NCBI GenBank assembly: GCA_016647705.1 | Contig: CM028335.1 | Span: forward strand, 13,289,905 to 13,353,904 | Origin: Eucommia ulmoides | Lineage: Eukaryota > Streptophyta > Magnoliopsida > Garryales > Eucommiaceae | Direction: 5' to 3' | Length of the DNA: 64,000 bases | Shown: piece after piece, positions 23,801-33,341 of the stretch | Position numbering within the stretch: the first letter of the stretch is position 1 | Layout of the letters: each line of letters starts with the position of its first letter | The notes under the pieces: model-generated | What the model was told of the DNA's origin: nothing | What the model saw: the letters and a program-made list of their open reading frames with translations, nothing else | The model's database searches: none | Program-made: the position numbers and the translations under genes

Positions 23801-24279
23801 CGACCACGGCTGCATGTAATGGAAGTTGTGGCGTCAACGTACTACCAATGCATCAAGTATGCAAAAGATGGCTCAACTTTGGTGATACGTGAAGATCAGG
23901 TGGCATCTAGGCAGTGCTTCACAGTAGCTATAAAGAGGAAGAAGAAGACCTTACAACAATTAAAGTCGGAGAAAGAAGAAGTTTCGTTGAATAGCTCTAC
24001 TCAGGAGATCGATGATATCAGAGAGCACCCAGTGTTTTCCAACCTATTGAGCTAGTATGGGAGATTACTTTCAAAAAAGAAGCTCAGAAGCTGATGATAG
24101 GAGAATCCTTAAGCCAGACTGAGGTAGTGGAGATCGGGAAGCTGTTGGAGGAAAACCTAGACGTTTTTGCCTGGGCTCCAAAAGACATGAAGGGCATCAG
24201 CCTTGAGGTAGCAGTCCACTGGCTTGACATCTCCAGGTCTTGCCCACCGGCAAGGTTGCAAGGATGTACGAAGAACTGA
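23801..24279 (+). pseudogene. pol: B(+) protease 3' part and start of reverse transcriptase
   Basis: The frame 23789-24055 continues the protease (HVMEVVASTYYQCIKYAKDG, VIREDQVASRQCF). A stop precedes the next frame at 24094, which gives SLSQTEVVEIGKLLEENLDV, then FAWAPKDMKGI and LDISRSCPPARL, the conserved lead-in to gypsy reverse transcriptase. At about 24262 the sequence jumps from RT lead-in to integrase, so the catalytic RT and RNase H are missing. Confidence 0.85.
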
Positions 24280-24880
24280 AGATTCAGTATCGAATGTCTA
24301 GCCTGGCATATCCACAAGCCAATGGACAAGCTGAGGTGACCAACCATTCCATCAAAGAAGCGCCCAAAAAATGACTGGATGATGCCAAAGGCAAGTGGGT
24401 AGAAGAACTACTAGGAGTCTTGTGGGCTTACCAGACCACACCAATGTCCACCACATGGGAAACTCCATTCTCTATGACTTATGGAACTGAGGCAGTAGTT
24501 TCAATGAAGATTGAACTGCTGTCAAGACAAGATGACACAATCAACCTTGTGGAGAATGAAGAGGCCATACGACAAGAGATAGACCATCTGGAAAAGAAAT
24601 GTGACAAGGCAACAATAAGGATGGCGGTCTATAAGTCAAGAGTGGTAAGGATGTTCAACCATGCAGTACGTCCAAAGCACTTCACAGTAGGGGAGCTAGT
24701 ACTTAGAAGAATGATGTTGCACTACCTAGAGGCTCGTTTGGAAAAACTAGTCCCCAACTGGGAAGGGCCCTACTGAGTAATCAAAGTAAAACAAGCTAGG
24801 GACCTACTGGCTGGAAGATTTGGATGGTGTGGCAATCCCAAGGTTGTGGAACATCTCACACCAGTGAAAGTATTTCGTAT
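24280..24880 (+). pseudogene. pol: B(+) integrase C-terminal part
   Basis: Begins in the integrase core after the second Asp with YEELKIQYRMSSLAYPQANGQAEVTN across frames, so the catalytic Glu-containing helix is largely present but the first Asp is lost. An open stretch at 24420-24776 covers WAYQTTPMSTTWETPFSMTY, GTEAVVSMKIELLS and the C-terminal PNWEGPY. Stops occur at 24373 and 24776. This is the 3' flank of the RT/RNase H deletion. Confidence 0.88.
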
Positions 24881-25590
24881 GAGGTGTCTTATCTTTCTAA
24901 ATTTCATGTTTTTTATTGAATTTTGAAATTTCCTTTTATTCATCGCTGTGAGACATTCGTTGAATGAAACAAATAAATGAGGTTTTCTTTTTATTCCAAC
25001 CATTGCAAAACACTTATTTTGTCATATTCTGATTTAAACTAAGTGTAAAAAACATTTAGTGTACAAAGAATAAGCATATGAAAGCATTTGGTACTAAAAC
25101 AAAGTGTAAATTAATTGAGTAGATCAGCTCAAACAAGAGCAAAGCAGATCAGCTCACTCATTCAAAAATGAGCAGAGCAGATCAGCCCACTCACAAAATA
25201 TTTAGTATGAAAAAACTAAGTGAGCAAAGCAGATCAACTCACTCATTCAAAAATGAGCAAAGCAGATCAACTCACTCGTAGAACATTTAGTATAAGAAAA
25301 CTAAGTATGCAATAAAAGTGAGAAGAGCAAAACAGATCAGCCCACTCACTCACAGAGCATAGCAGATTAGCTTACTCACTCATATAGCAAAGTTAATTAG
25401 CTCACTCACTCACTCACTGAGCAGAGCAGATCAACACACTCACATAGAAAAATAGATTAGCTCACCTATAGAAGCACTTGGTGCATAGAACTAAGTGTAG
25501 ACAAGCTGAGAAAGATTACTCACCAACAAAAAACATTTGGTACAGATACTAAGTGTAAATGAGCTGAGCAAACCAGCTCACCAGTTAAAA
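24881..25590 (+). repeat. Spacer with tandem GAGCAAAGCAGATCAGCTCA repeats
   Basis: From about 25090 to 25470 the words AGAGCAGATCAGCYCACTCA and ACATTTAGTATGAAAAAACT alternate in some ten degenerate copies. They then grade into CATTTGGTACAGATACTAAG with TGTAAATGAGCTGAGCAAACC. No ORF. The array lies just 3' of pol in B(+). Confidence 0.8.
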
Positions 25591-25596
25591 CATTGA

Positions 25597-25872
25597 GTGT
25601 TCAATACTAAGTGTAAAAAGTACGGGCTTATTAATAACGAAATAAGCTCCTACAATGACTCCATTAAATATGGGATACTCGTCTTCAAAACATTACTTAT
25701 TCAGTCAGGATTAAAATCCAAACACTTGTTCAAAGACTACACAAACTCTATGGTAAAGAGTGATAAGTTTAAGATTGAAAAAGAACAATATCTTCAGAAG
25801 GATGTTATAGAACAAGACGAAAGAGATATCCTCATTGGAAGGATTCCTGTGATGGTAAAATCTTATTTATAT
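25597..25872 (+). pseudogene. Fragment of a plant RNA polymerase IV/V second-largest subunit gene (NRPD2/NRPE2-like)
   Basis: A 92-codon frame. KKYGLINNEISSYNDSIKYG matches the extreme N-terminal region of the shared second subunit of Pol IV and Pol V. After a jump of several dozen residues relative to that family, VKSDKFKIEKEQYLQKDVI and then DILIGRIPVMVKS match the protrusion/lobe-proximal segment. I-G-x-I-P-V-M-V-K-S is characteristic of beta-type subunits. It lies inside a gypsy retrotransposon between pol and the antisense ORF, in the same strand as pol. The left junction falls on ACTAAGTGTAAAAA, a word also used by the adjacent tandem repeat. It cannot encode a polymerase subunit. Pol IV/V drive RNA-directed DNA methylation in plants. 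Family identification is from recall of the protein, not a search. Confidence 0.75.
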
Positions 25873-26039
25873 TGATTTAGTGGCTTTGCTTTCTGTGATT
25901 AAGTTCGTGTTCAAATGTCATATTTATGCCGAAATTCGAAGTTGGCTCATAACTAGCTTCGAGTACTAACCACGTATGAAAACTGTTCACTTAAAAAAAA
26001 AAAAAAAAAAAAAAAAGAGTCTAAAAACTTCTTTGATAA
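25873..26039. other. Spacer with a 25-base A run
   Basis: Unremarkable sequence ending in a poly-A run at about 25993-26016, between the polymerase-subunit fragment and the antisense ORF region. Confidence 0.5.
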
Positions 26040-29000
26040 AACCAGGGCTAAGTAGGTGGCATCAATCCGACCCAAGAGAAGAAATGAGACCTAACCCTTC
26101 AGAGTCCTAGTTGGAGTGGTAGAAGTTATGCTCTTCGTACCAGTTGATCTTGCAGACTAACTCTTGGATCTTTGCTTTCTTCTACTTATTCTTCTCCCAG
26201 AGCTTATCCCGCTTCTCCTTCATCGCATCAGCATATTCCTTATAGAAATGCAAGTGACCAGACAACTCACGAGAAATTGGCGCAAGCATTTTCAAGTGCT
26301 CCCAGACGAGGGTGCCCATCGAAGAGGGTTTTCACCGCTTTTATCAATGCTTGGAAGTTTTCACCCAACTCAATCTCATGTTTTCTTTCTTGTTATATGG
26401 CCTTAAAGAAGGAGGGCGGCGACGACATGTTTTTAAGAGAAATGGGTGAGTGGGAGAAAATAAGGAAAAGACTCTGAAAACTCAAACAGAGAGAAAGAAA
26501 ACGTTGGATGCATGTGAAACATCAACATATGGTTTGGTTTTAAATAGCCAAACCAATGAAGAGAGAAATGCTAGAGAAGTGTAAACAAATTGTAAAAAAT
26601 GTGCATTTATGAATAAGTAATGTGCGATGACAAAAAACGTACTGTAATCATGACAATGTATTTCCAATATTAATTGGTGGCTACTATTTAAATAGGTCAT
26701 AATTACAAAGAGTGTCATCATTACAGAAAAAACTACAAACATTAAAAATTAAAAAGACATATGTCAAGTCAAAGTATGGTGCTCTGATTTGTAACGTTTA
26801 GCTGGCTAGAGATCTGCAGACCAACAAGAGCAGAGGCAACGTCACCAGACGGAGCTTGAGCTTGGGATGAGCTGACCAAAAAAGCTTGTGTGTGAGCTGA
26901 CTGAAGGCACCTCAGTCACTGATGTGAGAGTTTCTGATGGAAGCACTTTATATCCAACATAAGGTATACCTCTGTCAGTAGCAACACCTTCTTCCTATTC
27001 AACAACAATATTTTCTCCTTCTACTTCTTCCTCCAGCTCAATCTTCAGGAAGGAAAAATCAACCTCTGGGTGTTCCCTTAACACCAGGCTTTGGCAGTAG
27101 TGATAGCCTACCAACTGAATGTTCTTTGACCTAGAGTTAAATTCCACCCAAAGTTGGTTGATCGTCTCTTCATTCTCCTTTACCCTCTCCTCCATCTCTA
27201 CTATTAATCTTTCCATCGCCTACACCTGGTTGGCAGACATCAGTTGGTCTTGGTTCAACTCAGCTGATATTTGAGGGCAGCATCTCTGGCTTGGAGGTAA
27301 ACCCTAGGAAGATCTACCTCTGACTATGTTGAGCTGAACTCTCCATTCGGAACGGAGACCTCTTCCTTCAAAGTAGAGCTCTCTTCCCTCATAGCAGAGT
27401 TATCAGCTTGAAACCTACTACTCTCTATAAAGAACAACTCATTGCTCTTCTACAGTACTTCATGTTGTGCAATGGTAGCGCGCAGTTCAGTTTCAAACTT
27501 CTCTTGAGATAACCTTACCAGTGCCAAATCAGTCTCAAGAGAGACCTTCTGTTCCTGAATACAAAGGTCATTTTCCAGGCAACTGGATTCAGTTAACTAA
27601 TGCATGAGCTAAGTATCTAACTCAGTCACATCATCAAAACTTCCTGCCAGCGTAGAAGAGATATGGATGCTCTACAAAACAGTGACAATTAATCAAAAAC
27701 CAACGCAACAACTCAAGAAATCCAGAACTTATAACATATAAAGGTAATTACCTAAAGAAGCACATAGACAAGGGTCCTGAAGAGCTTATACCTGCTTCGA
27801 CTTCCAATCTCGGTCTGACTCTTATCCCAAGACTACTCAAACAAGGTCTTGATGGCGTTGTTGAAGATCTAATGGCGTTGGGAATTAAGGGGCCTACCTC
27901 CTTTAAAAGGTGGAATACCTACTCACGAGATACTCTATGATTGCTAGGTGAAGCAAACGTCCCCTAACTAGAATTCGTTGTTGTAGGAGGAAGTGGCGAA
28001 TTGCTTATTGAAGCAGGCTCTGCAACATGGTTGACAAAGACCCCAACTAAATGGGTAATAAGTTCTAACCCCCTAATCTCTGTGGTAACTGGAACTTGGG
28101 CTGAAGGAATCGGTACAGAGACAATCCCACGTCTATATTTACTCAACGATTGAGAATCTTCATCAGAGTCGGAGTCTACAAAGAGAATGAGACGAGAACG
28201 ATGAGCCATTGGTTGAACTGCAGGCCTAGCAATGACTTGGACAATTGGCTGAGAAACAGGAAGAACTGAAGGTCTGACAGCGACCTGAGCATGGCCCAGA
28301 GGATTTCTTAGTAGGTCTCTTCATCTTCTTTCCGATTCGTAACTCTTCTAGGCAGTTGAATTTGGACTCATCCAATACTGGCAGAATAAAAGGGCGGGAA
28401 GTAAGAACCTTGCAGGACATCTTTTATAGGACCAGTAGCCTTTTTAATTCTTCCTCAACCTTGGGTGTAAGGCAAAGACTTTTGCAAGCTTTTTCATCTG
28501 CATAAGACAACCCAAGAAGGCATCAAGACCATTGTAGAAAAATTCAAAAATTTAATTGCATAGAAAGTATAAGTAAAGAAAATTACCTAGGTAGTTAAAA
28601 TGCTTCAGCACAACTGGAGGTTGCCCTATGTCCTAAAGAGAAAACTCCCAATTACTCTTGAAGAATATGTACTGCCTTGGCCAATCTCCTCTCACCGCAA
28701 CAGAAAAGTCAGTAAGGAAGGAGAACCTCTTGATGATAGAATAATAAAATCTCCCAATTTTAGAAATAAATTTGAGGGAACCGACACTCCTAATTATATC
28801 TACGGTAAGGAGAACATTGTTTACTCGAGAAAGAGCAATAACTCCCATAATCTGATGGAAGCCATTAGCGGTTAATTGGGTATGAGTAATCTTTAATTGG
28901 AAAAAAAGAATACAAAGGAAAGGGGTAAAAGGAAGTATGAGTTCGTATTCAAATATCTACACAAAGTGGCATATTTCATCCTCTTTGGCACTATAGGGAC

Positions 29001-29220
29001 GTTCATCTTCGGATGGAACCCTAATAGAAACAGACGAAGGAATATCACACTATTCTTAGAATGGATTGGGGCACTCCTTTAGGATAGAACTCACACCATG
29101 ATCTCCTCAGTTAACTAAGAATTTGATAGACTAAGAAGCACGGGCAGTCGTCGTCTGCTCCGGAAAAGGATTCGACGACGAAACAACCTCAATCGGACTA
29201 TTTGATGGATTGAACGACAT
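26040..29220 (-). pseudogene. Antisense extra ORF of B(+), related to the plant 'putative gypsy-type transposon' (PF04195-like) proteins
   Basis: Read on the minus strand from ATG at 29220 (MSFNPSNSPIEVVSS) with many stops. The central part near 28850-28620 reads RFYYSIIKRFSFL and WPRQYIFFKSNWEFSL. An Asp/Ser-rich stretch lies at 28209-27964 (LFVDSDSDEDSQSLS). A coiled-coil C-terminal segment at 27216-26995 contains EERVKENEETINQLWVEF and HPEVDFSFLKIELEEE. Some plant gypsy lineages carry such an additional ORF between pol and the 3' LTR, in sense or antisense. The function of this family is unknown. Disrupted beyond coding use. Confidence 0.55.
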
Positions 29221-29362
29221 CTTAAATAGAGCAACAAAAATTAAAGGAAAAATGTGAGCAAACAACCATCAAAAGATTGGAAGAAAATACGAACTTATGC
29301 GAACGAGAGAGGTGATCTTTTGTCTCTCTTCTTCTAATTGTCACGAAAGTCAGGAGGATAAA

Positions 29363-30002
29363 TGATATAGGAGAAACTCATGCCCATGACTATTGAAGGC
29401 TTGAGGGCCTTGGTGGGTCGTATTGGGTCAATATCTAACCTATAAAAACTAACATGACAATCATTCTGGGCTGAATACACCAGCCTACCACGGAAGAGGC
29501 CTTAACGGGTCGATATACAAACAAAACAGGCCTCACCTGGGGGCCCAACAATGGGTAATCAGTACCCACGGTAACAAGGCCAATAACATATTAGCCCATA
29601 ATTTTCCACGTCTCCCATACATGAGGAACGTTACAACTGACTAGCCGTACCCCAGTTACGAGATTACTACCATATCTCATGTTTAATTAGAGAAGATCGT
29701 GACCATATCCCATGTTAATAGGAGAGGGTCACGAAAAACGCGACCTTACCAACAAAATAGCACAAACTAAGAAAGTCCATATAAAGGGAAGGTATCAACA
29801 TATCATTTTTACGATTGATTCAAGTGCTTGAGCTTATGTCATAAACAAACTTACTTATTCTCATGTCGGAGGTTCTTTGGCCGACACCACATCGGTATCC
29901 CCTTTAAGGACTAATCGGTTTCGCAGGTCAAAGAAAATAGTTGTAGAGGTTTTTGGCACGTGGGAAACTATTTGCATGTGTTGGAAATTTTTGGCAATAT
30001 CA
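29363..30002 (+). mobile_element. 3' LTR of B(+) (640 bp)
   Basis: It begins TGATATAGGAGAAACTCATG after a purine-rich GAAAGTCAGGAGGATAAA and ends TTTTTGGCAATATCA, so the ends are the inverted hexamer TGATAT/ATATCA. The same LTR occurs inverted at 34839-35477 (639 bp). Directly beyond it lies minus-strand RT sequence of B(-), so B(+) was inserted in the RT gene of B(-), or the two were joined by rearrangement. Confidence 0.88.
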
Positions 30003-30886
30003 ATAGCTACTGCATATCTCAAACCAAATGGCATTACTTTATAACAGTATGTACCTCTTAAAGTGATAAATGTCATTCCTTCCTCATCATGTTTGTCCAT
30101 CCGGATTTGATTATGGCCTGAATAGGCATTCATCGTGGTCAGCCGTTAGTGCCCTGCTGCTGCATCCACCATTTGGTCTATCCTTGGCATTGGGTAGCAA
30201 TCCTTTGGACATGCTTGGTTGAGGTCAATGAAGTCTATGTGCATTCTTTACTTTCCATTCTTTTTTCTTTTTTTTTACATGAACTAGGTTGGCCAACCAT
30301 TTTGGGTATATCACCTCCCTTATATGGCCAATTGCAAACAATCTTTGCACATTAGATTTAATCACCTCTTCTTTTTCAAAGTTGAATGTCCTCTTCTTTT
30401 GCCTGACCGCTGGGTAAGACCTAGAGATGTCAAGCTGATGGATTGCCACCTCAAGGCTATTGCCCTTTATGTCTTCTAGTGCCCATGCGAAGACGTCTAG
30501 GTTTTTTCTCCAGGAGCTTTCTGATCTCCACGGCTTCAGTTTGGCTTAGGGATTCCCCTATCATCAGCTCATCAACTTCTTATTTGAAAATAATCTCATG
30601 TGCTTGCTCAGCAGGTTGGAGAACACTGGGTTGCTCTCTGAAATCATCAATCTTCTGAGCTGAGCTATTCAACGGAGCTTCTTCCTGCTTCAGCTTTAAT
30701 TTCTCTAACGTCTTCTTTTCCCCTTCATAGCTATTGCAAAGTACTGCCTAGATGCCACCAGGTCTCCACGTATCATCGCCGCTAAGCCATCTTTCGTATA
30801 CTTGATACATTGGTGGTATGTCGACACCACAACCTTTATTGTATGCAGCTATGGTCGTCTAATATTGCATTATAGGGAAATGGGGA
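30003..30886 (-). pseudogene. pol: B(-) reverse transcriptase, 5' part, with end of protease
   Basis: On the minus strand from 30886: PYNAILDDHSC-type protease end, then the lead-in LDISRSYPAVRQKKRTFNFE, IGHIREVIYPKWLANLVHV and MNAYSGHNQIRMDKHDEEGM, with TFITLRGTYCYKVMPFGLRY breaking off at 30003. The residues beyond, including the catalytic Y-x-D-D, are missing because the B(+) LTR ends here. A lysine-rich insertion (KKKKK) and several stops show decay. Confidence 0.88.
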
Positions 30887-32901
30887 TGTTGGCCCAGTGA
30901 AATACTCAAGAGGGGGGTGAATTGGGTAATAAAAAATATCAGAGAAAAAATACTTTAATAACTCAAATAATTAATTTTAATCCTAAATTAATTATTATCT
31001 TTATATCACAGTGAAATTATAAAATCAACTAGGTGCACACCAAACAACAAAAATAAATAAAGTAAAGATTGCAGCACCCTAAAAATTTATACTGGTTCAC
31101 CAAACTACTCTTGGCTAATTCAGTCCTTCGAGCCCCACAGAGAGTTGCACCCACTAAACTCAAGATTCCTTTAAAGGTATGAACTAAACCCTCACAAAGA
31201 TTCTTTTACAAGCTCATAATCAACCTTTACGAAATTTTATTTTCACAGGCTAAGGAATAACTTCTACTTTTTACAGGCTCAAGAATAACCTAATTCTTTT
31301 CAACACAATGGCTAAAAAATCAAAACCTCACAAAACACTTCAAATATCCTTTTACCCAGTAAGGATTGAACCGTTACAAAATCCACACAAAACAATTCAA
31401 TTCAAGAAGAATTACTACCTCAATCTCTTTACAGGAAGAGACTGAAACAAACTACCATTTGATTAAATACACCCAACAGTATTTAATCTGCCACTTAACT
31501 TACCAATTAAAAAATTGACAAGTTATTTTTCTCACTCGGAGCTTTTACCACCCCAGATAAATTAAACTCAATTAATATTCCCAAACTAGTGATAGAAAAG
31601 TGAGAAACTCAAAATCTAATTTTAAATAAAAATGGGTAGCACTTAATCAGATTAATTCAAGAACTTGTTTTTAATTAGAGCGATGTTACTGCAGATCCAG
31701 TAGCAGTAATGATTAACAGCAAATGATTCTCAAGAATGTCTCTTAGAAAATCTCTCACAAAAACTCAATATGATTTCTCTCAAAAAAGCTCAATATGATA
31801 TCTTGATTTCTCTCAATCTCTCTTAATGATATGAAAAACGCAAGTCTATATAAATGAGATTAAAATCAGCTCTCTAACAGCTAGTTTCCATTTGTCATGA
31901 CACTTAATTGCTCTTTTAGACCTCTTATATCATTAAAATTTCATTTTGGTTCAATTCACTTAATTATAACTTTTAAATTTCTCAATTAGGTCCCCCAAAT
32001 ATTTCTCAATCATAATTAAATAGAATAGAAACAATTATATGTACCAAATTGAGAAATATTCAAACTTAATGAACCAAATCAATAGGGATAACATAATATG
32101 TGTAGCATATCTCAAATAAGATTAAATCTCTAAAATCTCTCATGAATCCTAACCAAAACACGGCTAGTAACGGCTATTTTCAGATTAAAATTCGAAATTC
32201 CATAATATCCTGAAACAGATGCACCAGTAGATCGACCAAGATCAGCACTCAACCGCTCGATTCAGGATGTAGCTAAGCCAAAGATTTTGTGCTCACCGGT
32301 CGACCTATCTATCAACTTAGAGATTCAAAGAGTTCCATTTCTCTTCACAGGTCGACGACTCTGTCGACTTATAGATACAGAGAGTTCATTCTTAAGTACA
32401 GGTCGACCTACATGTTGACCGAGAGATATAGAGAGTTTTCTTTCTTTGTCCGGTCAACTTATGGATGCTGGATCACTTTTCTAAACTCGTTTTTAATTCA
32501 TTCTTATTGACATTTTTGCCCCTTCAACAAATTTCTTTTCTTGGTTAGCTCTACTTAATACTTGAATTCAATTTTAATTAATTATAAATATTTCTTTTTC
32601 AATTACACATAGAAGCAAATAATTTCTCTAATTGGAATCCTATTAAAAATACACATATTTATAAAAATCATTTTAAAAACTTTTTATGTTGTGTGTGATC
32701 CTAATTGGGATATTAAGAGTTGAAATTTTAACTTGAGTTGTTTTTCCTAAGTTCTTCAAATTCTTCAACCTCTTAATCCTTCATCATCTTTATCATCATA
32801 TCTTCATCATTTGAAATAAATAAATTGAAATACTTAATCAAACCGTTAGTTCCACCAAAAACATCAACCTTTAATTATCCATCAAAATCTTAGGATCAAT
32901 A
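30887..32901 (-). mobile_element. Solo LTR (2.0 kb) in the B(-) protease, TSD GGGGA
   Basis: Flanked by GGGGA at 30882-30886 and 32902-32906. On the minus strand it starts TATTGATCCTAAGATTTTGA (first TG mutated to TA) and ends CACTGGGCCAACA. Removing it restores protease coding across the site (D-S-P-F-P-Y-N-A-I-L). The end, with its CACCCCCCTCTTGAGTATTT block, resembles LTRs of large Ty1/copia elements such as the SIRE/Maximus group. It contains a ~57-bp tandem repeat at 32225-32480 with GGTCGACCTA words. No coding homology inside. Confidence 0.88.
32225..32480. repeat. Degenerate ~57-bp repeat with GGTCGAC words
   Basis: About four copies of ACCGGTCGACCTATCTATCA or ACAGGTCGACCTACATGTTG followed by GAGATATAGAGAGTT. 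The 73-codon ORF over it is a by-product. Confidence 0.75.
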
Positions 32902-33341
32902 GGGGAGTCCATCACTATGAACTCTGTGGCCTTTGTATACCTATTTTCTTTCTTGTTAGCCATAACTGACAAGGTGATCTTCCCTCTAGGAGAGCTATGG
33001 TCTCCATTGAATCCTACTATGACTGTTTGAGTTGAGCTAACATCAGAGCTGGACACTCCCATCTACTTCTGCGTGTTCACAAAGATGATGTTAGCAGAGC
33101 TGCCTATATCAACCAGGATTCTTCTTACCTCAAAACTGGAAATCCAGAGGGTTATGACCAGGGCATCTTTGTGAAGGTGCACTATACCCTTGCAATCCTC
33201 GTCAGTGATGGTGATGACTGGTCTTGGCTTCACGGTTACTAACATTACTTCTCCATAGTTATGTTCTAACACTAGCACATGGATTTTCCTCTTCTGTTCA
33301 TGGTGGGTTTCTCCAGTAGCAGGTCCAGCTATGTTGATCAT
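32902..33341 (-). pseudogene. pro: B(-) protease, 5' part
   Basis: Minus-strand frames 33341-33063 and 33062-32906 encode VLVLEHNYGEVMLVTVKPRP, SSFEVRRILVDIGSSANIIF and FIVMDSP. The active-site triplet reads DIG where DTG/DSG is expected, so the catalytic threonine is replaced. A stop splits the two frames. The sequence aligns with 11780-12166 on the other strand. Confidence 0.87.

Larger units (their letters stand above)
11098..30002 (+). mobile_element. B(+): nested, internally deleted Ty3/gypsy element, 5' end missing
   Basis: Plus-strand order is gag (11098-11760), protease (11780-12166 continuing at 23801), the start of reverse transcriptase, then directly integrase C-terminal sequence (24280-24880). 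A repeat-rich spacer, an antisense ORF (26040-29220) and a 640-bp 3' LTR (29363-30002) follow. The segment 12167-23800 is a later nest of other elements. The RT-to-integrase jump near 24262 is a deletion of about 2 kb of pol. The 5' LTR is not in the window because another element interrupts gag at 11097. The family is the same as the minus-strand element at 30003-35477. Confidence 0.85.

Noticed and set aside
28600..29082. Plus-strand ORFs of 61-91 codons
   Set aside because: Antisense to the better-supported minus-strand extra ORF of the same element.
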